64,000 bases of DNA. Source: Mucilaginibacter inviolabilis. GTDB lineage: Bacteria; Bacteroidota; Bacteroidia; Sphingobacteriales; Sphingobacteriaceae. The position numbers and the translations under genes were made by a program. Of the stretch, positions 53,344 to 63,200 are shown in pieces. The stretch covers positions 434,001 through 498,000 of the forward strand of contig NZ_JAANAT010000005.1 in NCBI RefSeq assembly GCF_011089895.1. Reading direction: 5' to 3'. Numbering within the stretch: the stretch's first letter is position 1; every line of letters starts with the position of its first letter. The notes beneath the pieces were generated by a model. It saw only the letters and a list, made by a program, of their open reading frames with translations, did not search any database and was not told where the DNA came from.

Positions 53344-53599
53344 AGTGAATTAGTGATTTTTTATCGCCTCAAAAGATTCTTGCTCCTTATTCTATAAATC
53401 CTTACTCTATGAGATAAATTATATTATATACACCTTTTTATATCAAAAATAGATATAATTGGTTAATATAATATCATTTATTGTATAGAATCTCCTGTTT
53501 CCAAACAAGCTATCCGATAGTTTTGTAGAAAAAAATGAAGATGAGTTAGTCCTGATTTTTAAACACACACCAGGCACGTAAAAAAATCACTAATTCACT
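53344..53599. repeat. Inverted word-repeat locus upstream of ppsA
   Basis: AGTGAATTAGTGATTTTTT (53344-53362) and its exact complement AAAAAATCACTAATTCACT (53581-53599) bracket most of the 307-bp divergent space. Left neighbour words ATTACTGAATTATTGATTT repeat the theme. The right arm ends 28 bp before the ppsA ATG. Confidence 0.75.
53518..53525 (+). promoter_or_regulatory. Possible -7 box for ppsA
   Basis: TAGTTTTG fits TAnnTTTG; it is 101 bp before the ATG and inside the arms of the word-repeat locus, which would place the right arm in the mRNA leader. Confidence 0.45.
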
Positions 53600-53626
53600 A
53601 ACCCACTAATTCAAAATTATTTACAG

Positions 53627-56077
53627 ATGGAAACAACAAACTATATTTTGCAACTCAACGAGGCTGACATCTATGATATCGACCGTGTTGGCGGCAAGAA
53701 TGCCTCTTTGGGGGAAATGCTTCAAAATTTGAAATTATTAGGAATCGACATCCCCTTCGGGTTTATTGTGGTTGCCGATGCCTATTACAGCTTTATAAAA
53801 TATAATAAGCTTGATGTGTTTATCGACACCCTCATCGGCCAAACCAATGTAGACGATCTGGAACAGCTTAAACGCTGCGGCGGTACTATCCGCGGGCTCA
53901 TCCGCGACGGAAAGTTCCCCGATGACATCAAAACACAAATAGCCGGTGCTTATACCGCTTTATGCACGTACTACCAAAAAACGGATGTTGACGTGGCTGT
54001 ACGTTCATCTGCTACCGCCGAAGATCTGCCCGATGCTTCTTTCGCCGGGCAACAGGATACTTATCTAAATATTGCCGGTACCGATGATCTGCTGAATGCT
54101 ATACGCGATTGTTTTGCGTCGCTGTTTACCGATCGCGCCATCAGCTACCGCAAAAGTTTTGGGTATGATCACTTTAAGATAGGACTTTCGGTATGCGTGC
54201 AAAAAATGGTGCGTTCGGATATTGGTGCGTCGGGCGTGGCTTTTTCACTGGATACCGAGAGTGGTTTTAAAGATGTAGTGGTGATCAACGGCGCTTTTGG
54301 CCTGGGCGAAATGGTTGTTCAGGGAGCCGTAAAACCCGATGAGTTTACCGTATTTAAACCCTTGCTGGGCAAGCCTGGTCTGCGCCCTTTGATCGAAAAA
54401 AAATTAGGCACTAAGGATAGTAAGATGGTTTATGGCGAAGCTAATGAACCGCGTGTAAAAGTAGTGCCTACTACCGAAACCGAAAAAGCACGTTTTTGCC
54501 TTACAGATGATATGGCCCTGCAACTGGCCAGCTGGGTGGTTGCTATCGAAAATTATTACACCGCCCTTAAGGGCAAATGGTGCCCCATGGATATAGAATG
54601 GGCGGTCGACGGCGAAACCCAAAAGCTTTACATTGTACAGGCCCGGCCAGAAACTATCCACTCCCGCAAAACGCAGCAAACTATGCAGGTATTTACCATG
54701 GATGCGAAAGCCAAAAGCACACAGTTACTGTTACACGGTATTGCCGTTGGCGATAAAATAGCATCAGGAAGGGTACACTTGTTGGATAATGTAGATACTG
54801 TTTCCCTGGCACAACTAAACTTTAAGCCCGGAGATGTACTGGTAACCGACATGACTGACCCCGACTGGGAGCCTTTGATGAAAAAGGCAGCGGCCATCGT
54901 CACTAATAAAGGCGGCCGTACCTGTCATGCCGCTATTGTGGCCCGCGAGCTCGGCGTACCCGCTATTGTGGGCTGCGGTAACGCCACGGAGTTGTTGAGC
55001 ACTGGCCAGCAGGTAACCGTATCCTGCGCCGAAGGCGAAAACGGGTATATCTATGCCGGGGAGATTCCTTTTAAAATACAGGAGTATGATCTGAGCACCC
55101 TCCCATCTGTTGATACCCCTATCATGATGAATGTGGCTTCGCCAGATATCGCTTTTAAGCTGGCCGGGTATCCGCACCGTGGTGTTGGCCTGGCGCGCGA
55201 AGAATTTATCATCAGCAATTATATTAAAATACATCCACAGGCCCTTTTGCAGCACCGGGAACTAAAAGATGAAGCCCTGACCACGCTGATTGAAGAGACC
55301 ATTAAAGGCTATGCCGATGAGCAAACTTATTTTATAGACAAGCTCTCCTTCGGGATCGGTAAAATAGCTTCGGCTTTTTATCCGCATAAGGTGATTGTAC
55401 GCTTCTCAGATTTTAAAACCAACGAGTATGCCAGCATGCCCGGGGGCAGTTACTTTGAACCATCGGAAGAAAACCCGATGATCGGCTGGCGGGGAGCTTC
55501 GCGCTATTACTCTGCTGCCTATAAGGAAGCATTTGGCATGGAGTGCCGCGCGATAAAAAAGGTACGCGAAACAATGGGGTTGAAAAATGTGGTAGTCATG
55601 ATCCCTTTTTGCCGTACTATTAACGAGCTGCTGCGGGTTTATGAAACCATGAAGGAATACGGCCTGGTTCGTGGCGAAAATGGGCTGGAAGTATACCTGA
55701 TGGCCGAAGTACCATCCAACGTGATACTGGCTGATCAGTTTGCCCGCTATATTGATGGGTTCTCTATCGGCTCCAACGACCTCACCCAACTGGTGCTCGG
55801 CCTCGACCGCGATTCGGCACTGGTAGCCGAGATTTATAATGAACGTAACGAGGCTGTAAAAATGATGATTTCACAATTGATCAAGGCTGCCAAAAAGGCC
55901 CGTATCAAGGTAGGTATTTGCGGCCAGGGGCCATCGGATTATCCCGACTTTGCCCAATTCCTGGTGGAAGAGGGAATCGACAGTATCTCCATAACCCCCG
56001 ATTCATTCCTGAAAACGGTTGAGGCGATTAAGAAAATTGAAGACCAGGCTACCTATCAAGTGAAGCAGATTGCTTGA
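53627..56077 (+). CDS. ppsA: Phosphoenolpyruvate synthase
   Basis: 816 residues. The N-terminal ATP-binding domain has VGGKNASLGEM (22-32), AVRSSATAEDLPDASFAGQQ and the MDIEWAVDG strand. The swivelling phosphohistidine domain has GGRTCHAAIVARELG, with catalytic His434. The C-terminal PEP/pyruvate barrel includes MIGWRGASRYY and the SIGSNDLTQLVLG loop. It makes PEP from pyruvate and ATP for gluconeogenesis. Followed by a strong terminator. Probably controlled through the divergent AraC-type regulator, which is an inference. Confidence 0.94.
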   Translation: METTNYILQLNEADIYDIDRVGGKNASLGEMLQNLKLLGIDIPFGFIVVADAYYSFIKYNKLDVFIDTLIGQTNVDDLEQLKRCGGTIRGLIRDGKFPDDIKTQIAGAYTALCTYYQKTDVDVAVRSSATAEDLPDASFAGQQDTYLNIAGTDDLLNAIRDCFASLFTDRAISYRKSFGYDHFKIGLSVCVQKMVRSDIGASGVAFSLDTESGFKDVVVINGAFGLGEMVVQGAVKPDEFTVFKPLLGKPGLRPLIEKKLGTKDSKMVYGEANEPRVKVVPTTETEKARFCLTDDMALQLASWVVAIENYYTALKGKWCPMDIEWAVDGETQKLYIVQARPETIHSRKTQQTMQVFTMDAKAKSTQLLLHGIAVGDKIASGRVHLLDNVDTVSLAQLNFKPGDVLVTDMTDPDWEPLMKKAAAIVTNKGGRTCHAAIVARELGVPAIVGCGNATELLSTGQQVTVSCAEGENGYIYAGEIPFKIQEYDLSTLPSVDTPIMMNVASPDIAFKLAGYPHRGVGLAREEFIISNYIKIHPQALLQHRELKDEALTTLIEETIKGYADEQTYFIDKLSFGIGKIASAFYPHKVIVRFSDFKTNEYASMPGGSYFEPSEENPMIGWRGASRYYSAAYKEAFGMECRAIKKVRETMGLKNVVVMIPFCRTINELLRVYETMKEYGLVRGENGLEVYLMAEVPSNVILADQFARYIDGFSIGSNDLTQLVLGLDRDSALVAEIYNERNEAVKMMISQLIKAAKKARIKVGICGQGPSDYPDFAQFLVEEGIDSISITPDSFLKTVEAIKKIEDQATYQVKQIA

Positions 56078-56101
56078 CAATTTTATATAATACCGACAAA
56101 T

Positions 56102-56139
56102 AACAACAAAGGCGACCCTAAAAAGTCGCTTTTGTTGTT
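56102..56139 (+). terminator. Terminator after ppsA
   Basis: AACAACAAAGGCGAC and GTCGCTTTTGTTGTT form a long stem with a central CTAAAAA loop, 25 bp past the stop. Confidence 0.85.
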
Positions 56140-56238
56140 ATCAATGGAGTGTCTTTGCTTGTACCAAGCATTTCCTTTAAGTACATTCGTCGAGTTCCGT
56201 CAGCATTAAATAGAGAAAATTAAATTGGGGTCGAGACA

Positions 56239-56631
56239 GTGCCTTTAAGTCATAAAAGAATTGCCGCAATCTTGTTTTGGAGCCATTTGGTACCAGCGGT
56301 CTGTTTATTAATATTTGCGCAGTTGGTTTTTATGGGCGAAGTTGATGAGCCAACTAGCTGGCGCAACTATTTAGCTATACCGATCGGTTTGCCCGAAATT
56401 GTTGGTTGCGTTATTTATTTTTTACAATTTAATTTTAAAAAGTACGCGGATAAAAAAGCTCTTTGGATATATTCTATCATAGCCAATATTGTTTATGGCT
56501 CTGTGTTTATTCTGATTGCCACTGAGGGGTTTTCAGTTTGGTTAATTTTTATTTGTCTCTTTTTTTGGGGGTCGGCTTATTTATGTTTTATCCCATTCCA
56601 AAATACAAATAAACCGGCTACCATATTATAG
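56239..56631 (+). CDS. Small membrane protein of unknown function
   Basis: 130 residues starting with GTG. Four hydrophobic helices (about 9-29, 43-64, 75-95 and 99-118) with a basic loop FKKYADKKAL between the second and third. No recognised family. No strong RBS or promoter box can be seen. The neighbours (ppsA and a peptidase) give no clue. Confidence 0.6.
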   Translation: MPLSHKRIAAILFWSHLVPAVCLLIFAQLVFMGEVDEPTSWRNYLAIPIGLPEIVGCVIYFLQFNFKKYADKKALWIYSIIANIVYGSVFILIATEGFSVWLIFICLFFWGSAYLCFIPFQNTNKPATIL

Positions 56632-56783
56632 CGACCACTTGCATTACGCCTCCCCTTTAGCTACATTTGGGATAAACAGTTAACTATCCCTAATGAAACC
56701 ATCATGAGCTAAAGGTTCACCAACTGGAATGTATAATACGGCTCATGATAGCTTCATTACCATTAAAAAACAAATTATCCCTA

Positions 56784-58439
56784 ATGAAAAACAAATACCA
56801 TTACCTGTTGGCCATAGGCGGCATTGCCCTGCTTGCCGGATGCAGCCAGAATGACAAGAGCAGCAAAGAAACCCCCAAAGCCATAACACCCGATGAGATC
56901 AAATCGCACATCGCAGTGCTGGCCAATGATTCGCTCCTGGGCCGTAAACCTTTTACCGCCGGCGAAAACAAAGCCATCGCCTATATCTCGTCCGAATTTA
57001 AAAAAGCCGGATTAGAACCGGGCAATAACGGCAGCTATTTACAGGATGTCCCTATGGTGGAAATTACCAGTCAGCCGTCAGAAACTATGGAGATCAGCGG
57101 TGGTAAATCGCCTGTGAGCCTGCATAAACTGACCGATTTTGTAACGTTTAGTCGCCGTGAGGTTGATTCGGTACAGCTTAAAAACTCGCCACTGATTTTT
57201 GCAGGATACGGTATTGTAGCTCCCGAATATCACTGGAATGATTATGCCGGGTTAAACGTAAAAGGCAAAACAGTGGTGGTACTGGTAAATGATCCCGGCT
57301 TTAAAAGCGGCGACCCCACCATATTTAAAGGCGACACCATGACCTATTATGGCCGCTGGACCTACAAGTTTGAAGAAGCCGCCCGTCAGGGTGCTGCCGG
57401 TGTGATCATCGTGCACCAAACAGAACCGGCCAGTTATGGCTGGGAAGTGGTATCCAACAGTAATTCGGGAGCCAAACTTTATCTTACCCAGGCAGATAAG
57501 CATATGTCGCGCTGTAAGGTGGAAGGCTGGATTACAGAAGATGTCGCCAAAAAATTATTTGCCGATGCCGGCATTACGGGCGATCTGCGCGCTATAGCCC
57601 GTAGTAAAAGCTTTAAGGCCGTTCCGCTTAACCGCTCGGTTTCTTTAACTATCAATAATAAGCTTAAATATTCCACATCACATAATGTTATTGGTACCAT
57701 CAAAGGCAGCACATCTCCGGGTGAGTATATTTTGTATACTGCTCACTGGGATCACCTGGGCGTTGGCAAGCCCGATGCCAAAGGCGACAGCATTTATAAC
57801 GGCGCGGTGGATAATGCCAGTGGTGTAGCCGCTATCATCAGCGTAGCCAAAGCATTTCAGCAGGCTAAAGAAAAACCCAAACGCTCTATTGTATTTTTAG
57901 CGGTAACTGCCGAAGAGCAGGGCTTACTGGGCTCGGAGTATTATGCTACCCATCCTGTTTATCCACTCAATAAAACCATTGCCGACCTGAACATGGATGC
58001 CCTGGGCAGCTATGGCGAAACCAAAGACATTGCGATCACCGGCAAGGGACAAAACGACCTGGAAGATTATGTGGCCGATATTGCCAAAGAGGACGGCCTC
58101 ACTACCGTGGGCGACCGTCACCCGGGTGCGGGCAGCTATTACCGGTCGGATCATTTTAACTTTGCCAAACTGGGCGTTCCGGCTCTGGATATCAACAATG
58201 GCAGCATCAGCAAAACACAAGGTGCCACCTATGGCGAAGAAAAACAAAAGGAATACAACGATCAACGCTATCACCAACCGGCAGATAATTACAGCGCCGA
58301 CATGGACGCCACTGGTATGGCCCAGATAGCTGATATCCTTTACCGCATAGGCACCAAACTCAGCAACGAAACTACCTTCCCCGGCTGGAAACCGCATTCG
58401 GAATTCAAGGCGGTGAGAGATAAGGCATTAGGGAAATAA
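56784..58439 (+). CDS. M28-family metallopeptidase, lipoprotein
   Basis: 551 residues. The lipoprotein signal ends LLAGC (Cys20). A PA-type insert domain (about 140-300) precedes the di-zinc catalytic domain, with AHWDHLG (first His and Asp), VDNASG (bridging Asp), AEEQGLLGS (catalytic Glu), NMDALGS and RSDHFNF (last His). This is the aminopeptidase/glutamate carboxypeptidase-like group of M28. I chose the ATG at 56784 because it gives the lipobox. Followed by a REP-like palindrome and a terminator. Confidence 0.92.
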   Translation: MKNKYHYLLAIGGIALLAGCSQNDKSSKETPKAITPDEIKSHIAVLANDSLLGRKPFTAGENKAIAYISSEFKKAGLEPGNNGSYLQDVPMVEITSQPSETMEISGGKSPVSLHKLTDFVTFSRREVDSVQLKNSPLIFAGYGIVAPEYHWNDYAGLNVKGKTVVVLVNDPGFKSGDPTIFKGDTMTYYGRWTYKFEEAARQGAAGVIIVHQTEPASYGWEVVSNSNSGAKLYLTQADKHMSRCKVEGWITEDVAKKLFADAGITGDLRAIARSKSFKAVPLNRSVSLTINNKLKYSTSHNVIGTIKGSTSPGEYILYTAHWDHLGVGKPDAKGDSIYNGAVDNASGVAAIISVAKAFQQAKEKPKRSIVFLAVTAEEQGLLGSEYYATHPVYPLNKTIADLNMDALGSYGETKDIAITGKGQNDLEDYVADIAKEDGLTTVGDRHPGAGSYYRSDHFNFAKLGVPALDINNGSISKTQGATYGEEKQKEYNDQRYHQPADNYSADMDATGMAQIADILYRIGTKLSNETTFPGWKPHSEFKAVRDKALGK

Positions 58440-58463
58440 CATTCTTTAGAAACCCTAACAACC

Positions 58464-58563
58464 ATGTCATTGCGAGCGAAGCGTGGCAATCTCCTCGCGT
58501 TTATATTGCGAATAGTTTATGCTTCCGAGGAGATTGCTTCGTCGTTCCTCCTCGCAATGACAT
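58464..58563. repeat. REP-like palindrome, copy 5
   Basis: ATGTCATTGCGAGCGAAGCG to TCCTCCTCGCAATGACAT with a longer centre (TTATATTGCGAATAGTTTAT); 100 bp between convergent genes. Confidence 0.85.
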
Positions 58564-58590
58564 AATTTATAAGAAATATTCCGTAAAACT

Positions 58591-58628
58591 AAAAAAATCC
58601 ACCCCGTAACAGAAGGTGGATTTTTTTT
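58591..58628. terminator. Bidirectional terminator
   Basis: AAAAAAATCCACC and GGTGGATTTTTTT pair; A and T tracts on both sides. It separates the M28 gene from the convergent TM2 gene. Confidence 0.9.
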
Positions 58629-58664
58629 GATATATAGTGAAACTATCATCCCCGAAGGACTTAT

Positions 58665-59027
58665 TTAGTTGCTCATTTTAGCGATGTTGAAACTTTCGAA
58701 AGCCATTTCTTTGTTGTAATCGTTGGCGATACTTTTGTAGTTGATCAGATCCACAATAGTTCCGATAAAGCAAAAGCCGGCGGTGAAGAAGTAAACCAGG
58801 CCCATACCTATCTGGTCGGTCATGAAGCGTTGTACGCCGGATACTCCTACAAAGCCCAGTAAAGTGGCCAGCATAATATCCTGCGGGTTTCTTCTTTTAC
58901 CTCCGTAAATGTTTATAAAATACCGCTGTTGATTTTCTGTCAATGAGGCGGTAGCCTGTTGTAAAACAGCGAATTCTTCGGTTGTCATGCCGTCGAACAT
59001 CATATATGCGTTTGGGTAAGAGTTCAT
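58665..59027 (-). CDS. TM2-domain membrane protein, paralogue of 14761-15129
   Basis: 120 residues. The soluble N-terminus with LQQATASLTENQQRYF is followed by two helices (about 51-68 and 71-94) with GVQRFMTDQIGMGLVYFFTA and IGTIVDL. The C-terminal YNKEMAFESFNIAKM tail is also shared with the first copy. The His of the GIHRF motif in the other paralogue is Gln here. Function unknown; two copies in one 64-kb window suggest a small expanded family. Confidence 0.86.
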   Translation of the reverse strand: MNSYPNAYMMFDGMTTEEFAVLQQATASLTENQQRYFINIYGGKRRNPQDIMLATLLGFVGVSGVQRFMTDQIGMGLVYFFTAGFCFIGTIVDLINYKSIANDYNKEMAFESFNIAKMSN

Positions 59028-59178
59028 CTTCGTAGCGTTTAAGGTTATCGTTTGTTTGATGATATAAAGGTATTACGATAAGTAAAACGAGCCTATGGAA
59101 AACTGGTTAGCGGCAGGAACATGTCGGTGAGTGAGGAAGTTTTGGCGGTGAAAAATATAGGACCGGAAGTTATATACT

Positions 59179-59260
59179 CTTGTCATCCTGAGGGACGAAG
59201 GATCTATTCTTAGATCTACTTATAGCCGGATAGATGCTTCACTGCGTTCAGCATGACAAG
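59179..59260. repeat. Dispersed palindrome, second family, copy 4
   Basis: CTTGTCATCCTGAGGGACGA on the left and CACTGCGTTCAGCATGACAA on the right. Right arm matches the left arm of the copy at 28557 in reverse complement. It lies between the TM2 and DUF2752 genes. Confidence 0.7.
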
Positions 59261-59273
59261 AAGTTTATTGTTT

Positions 59274-59588
59274 TTATAAAGTATGCTTTTCACCAAACCC
59301 ATGCCCAAAACCCAGCCTGTCCTTACCCAAAACATAAATCCGGTGAAAAATAACGATCACAGCAGGAATGCCCAGCCAGTGGGCATGAAAGGAGTTGCGG
59401 ATATCGCCGTGGAACAAATAAATAATAGAATGCCCCAGTCCGCAGCCGGGGCACCATTTAAAGCCCATCAGTTTTAAGGGGCACAGCGTAAAATGCGATT
59501 CGGCACCGGGCGTACTAAAAGCCAGGGCCAGCATGGCAGCTATCCAGAAAACCAGTTCAAAATATTTTGAAAAGAGCCTTTTAATCAA
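59274..59588 (-). CDS. DUF2752 membrane protein
   Basis: About 104 residues from a TTG at 59588 that overlaps the stop codon of the upstream gene by 8 bp; another TTG at 59627 is possible. The hallmark CPLKLMGFKWCPGCGLG has the CPxC-GCG cysteine group of DUF2752, with two or three membrane helices around it. The function is not known; the motif suggests metal binding. Part of a two-gene operon with the DUF4199 gene. Confidence 0.8.
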   Translation of the reverse strand: MIKRLFSKYFELVFWIAAMLALAFSTPGAESHFTLCPLKLMGFKWCPGCGLGHSIIYLFHGDIRNSFHAHWLGIPAVIVIFHRIYVLGKDRLGFGHGFGEKHTL

Positions 59589-59994
59589 CCTTGTTCGCTT
59601 TGTTATGGAACAGTAAAGATACGGCAAACGCTAATAATACACCTACCAGTAAAGCGCCGAATATACGGCCGGATGAAGCCTCCATTACGTTGCCCATAGA
59701 TACATGCGCGTAGCTAAAATATAATATAGTAGCAAAAACGGTTACAATACCGCCAGCAATTAATATCTTAAAACTTTGTATCAAAGCTTCCAAAAAGCCC
59801 ATATGGCCTTTGCAGTCGTTTTTACGATAGTTGTAGATCCCAATAAATAACCCAAAGGCCGGGATCAGAAATGAAAAGTACTCCAGTGTGGCCACTTTTT
59901 CGTCGGTGGGTGAAATACCCGAACCGTGCATCACCAACATCCAAATTCCACTTAATACGCCAATGATAATACCCCAAATAATTGCATTCTTCAT
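59581..59994 (-). CDS. DUF4199 membrane protein
   Basis: 137 residues with four membrane helices (about 3-23, 36-55, 71-96 and 107-128), the layout of the DUF4199 family. Conserved polar segments EYFSFLIPAFGLFIGIYNYR and GHMGFLEALIQSFK are visible. Function unknown. The start is the ATG at 59994. Confidence 0.8.
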   Translation of the reverse strand: MKNAIIWGIIIGVLSGIWMLVMHGSGISPTDEKVATLEYFSFLIPAFGLFIGIYNYRKNDCKGHMGFLEALIQSFKILIAGGIVTVFATILYFSYAHVSMGNVMEASSGRIFGALLVGVLLAFAVSLLFHNKANKVD

Positions 59995-60188
59995 GGTTTA
60001 TAAAATTAGGTTAAAACAATAGGTAGGTTATAATGATAAGTTTATTGAATTTACCATTAAAAAGTAACAATTCATAGAGATTGTTTTATTTGGGAGCAAA
60101 GATTTTTGGGAATAAGGAATAAAATCGCCTGGTTAAGGACCTTTCTAAAACAACTTATAAAAGCCTTTAGTCTTCAAATCCTTATTCC

Positions 60189-60219
60189 TTGTTCCCCTAA
60201 TCCTTTTTCCGTACCTTTG
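60189..60219 (+). promoter_or_regulatory. Bacteroidota-type promoter of mfd
   Basis: TTG at 60189-60191, a 20-nt spacer, and TACCTTTG at 60212-60219. The TTG start codon of mfd is 8 bp beyond, so the leader is at most a few bases. Confidence 0.65.
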
Positions 60220-60227
60220 CATCAGTT

Positions 60228-63200
60228 TTGAACATCCGTGATATTTTAGACAGATACAAAGCTGATGACAGGATTAAAGCGTTGGCAACAGCCCTTAACG
60301 CTTCCAAAAATCCGAGGATACAGCTACGTGGGTTAGTCGGATCAAGTGATTCGGCCATGGCGGTAGCATTGTATTTTTTGCAGCACAAGCACATGGTATT
60401 TGTACTGCCCGATCGGGAAGAAGCCGGCTATTTTCAGGCCGATCTCGAAAACCTCACTGGTAAAGAAGCCTTGCTTTTTCCATCATCCTACCGCAAACCT
60501 TTTGAATTTACCCAGCCCGATAGCAGCAATGTACTGGCCCGTGCCGAAGTACTGAATGAGCTTAACCACTCTACCGAGTTTGGACAACTGATCGTGACCT
60601 ACCCGGAGGCTCTTGCCGAGAAAGTGATCGACCGTTCATCACTCGAAAAAAACACGCTCGAGATAGCCGTTGGCAGCAAACTGAGCATTGAGTTTATCAA
60701 CGAGTTTTTAATTGAGTATGATTTTGATCGCGTTGATTTTGTGTACGAGCCCGGGCAATTCTCTGTTCGCGGCGGTATCGTTGATATCTTCTCGTTTTCG
60801 CATAACCTGCCCTACCGGGTAGAGTTCTTTGGCGATTTTATTGAGTCGATCCGTACGTTCGAGATTGAAAGCCAGCTGTCTGTTGAACAGGTTAAAAGCA
60901 TCACCATTGTACCCAACGTACAATCCAAGTTTTTAACCGAAAGCAATATATCCCTGCTGGAATATGTGGAACCCGGCACCCAGGTATGGATCAAAGATGT
61001 ACAGTTTACGCTTGACATTATCCAAACCGGCTTTAAAAAGGCGGTAAACCTATGGAAAGCCCTCTCCGCCGAAGAAAAAACGCAGAACCCCGAATGGATA
61101 GACCCCAAATTTGGCTTTACCGACGAAAAACTAATAGCCGATCAGCTATTTGATTTCCCGGTGGTAGAATTTGGTAAACAATTCTTCTATCAGCCTACGG
61201 CCTCCATCAATTTTGATATGCGGCCGCAGCCATCGTTCAATAAGGATTTTACGCTGCTTATCCACAACTTTAAAAATAACGAGGCCGAAAAGATCGAGAA
61301 CTTTATCCTTACCGATTCGGCCCGGCAAGTAGAGCGCTTATACGCCATTCTGGACGACCTGGATAAAACAGTAAAGTTCACCCCAATCAGCGTTTCTATC
61401 CGGGAAGGCTTTGTGGACCATGAACAAAAACTGGCCTGCTATACCGATCACCAGATATTTGACCGCTACTATAAATACAAGCTCAAAAAGGGCTATCAAC
61501 GTTCGCAGGCTATTACGCTGAAAGAACTGCGCGACCTGAAACCGGGTGATTATGTAACCCACATTGACCACGGCATTGGTAAATATGCTGGTCTGGAAAA
61601 GGTGGAGGTGAACGGCAAACAACAGGAGATGATCCGCCTGATCTATGCCGATAATGATCTGCTGTATGTGAATATCAACTCGCTTAATCGCATATCCAAA
61701 TACAGCGGCAAAGAGGGTACGGTACCCAAGATGAATAAACTCGGGACTGATACCTGGGAGCGCCTGAAGAAAACAACAAAAAAAAAAGTTAAGGACATAG
61801 CCCGCGATCTGATCAAGCTTTATGCTCTGCGTAAAGCCCAGCAAGGGAATGCCTTTTCGCCCGATAGCTACCTGCAAACCGAGCTGGAAGCCTCCTTCCT
61901 TTACGAGGATACGCCCGACCAGGAAAAAGCTACTGCCGATTTTAAAAAGGACATGGAATCGCCGCACCCTATGGACCGCCTCATTTGCGGGGATGTAGGC
62001 TTTGGTAAAACCGAGGTCGCCGTTCGTGCAGCATTCAAAGCTGTGGCCGATAGCAAGCAGGTGGCCATACTGGTACCAACCACCATTTTAGCAGCCCAGC
62101 ACTACAAAACCTTTACCGACAGACTCAAGGGGTTTCCGGCTAATATTGATTATATCAACCGGTTTAAAACCAGTCGGCAGATCAAGGATACTTTGGAGAA
62201 GCTTAAGGAGGGTAAAGTTGATATCATCATCGGCACGCACCGCCTGGTAAGCAAGGACGTCAAATTCAAGGACTTGGGTTTGATGATCATCGACGAGGAG
62301 CAAAAATTCGGCGTATCCACCAAAGAGAAGCTGAAACAAATGCGTGCCAATGTAGATACGCTCACGCTTACGGCTACACCGATTCCGCGTACGCTGCATT
62401 TTTCGTTGATGGGCGCTCGCGATCTTTCTATCATATCCACACCACCGCCCAACAGGCAGCCCGTAGTTACCGAGCTGCATGTGTTTAACGATACGCTGAT
62501 CAAAGAAGCCGTAGAGTTTGAGCTGGAACGCGGCGGACAGGTATTCTTTATCCATAACCGCGTGGCCGATCTGCCGCAACTGGGCGGCATGATCCATAAA
62601 CTGGTCCCCAAGGCCCGTGTGGGTATAGCTCACGGGCAACTGGAAGGTGACGCGCTGGAAGATGTGATGTTGAAATTTGTGAACCACGATTATGACGTAC
62701 TGGTAGCTACCACCATTATTGAAGCCGGTCTGGATATCCCGAACGCCAACACCATCATCATCAACTACGCCCACATGTTTGGTCTGAGCGATCTGCACCA
62801 GATGCGTGGTCGTGTAGGGCGAAGCAATAAAAAGGCCTATTGTTATTTGTTAAGTCCGCCATTATCCACGTTAACCAGTGAAGCCCGCAAGCGTCTGAGT
62901 GCCATTGAGGAATTCAGCGACCTGGGCAGCGGTTTTAACGTAGCCATGCGCGATCTGGACATCCGCGGCAGCGGTAACCTGCTGGGCGCCGAACAAAGTG
63001 GCTTTATTGCCGAAATCGGTTTTGATATGTACCACAAGATACTGGACGAGGCCATACAGGAATTGAAGGACGATGAGTTTAAAGGTGTTTTCCCGGACGA
63101 AAAACCACGTCCGTTTATTTCCTTTACCCAAATTGATACCGACTTGGAGATCCTGATCCCTGATGAGTATGTGACCAATATATCAGAACGTTATAACCTG

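Noticed and set aside
61338..62798. Two long antisense open frames (209 and 236 codons) opposite mfd
   Set aside because: They are the complement of conserved helicase motifs of mfd and show no family features of their own.
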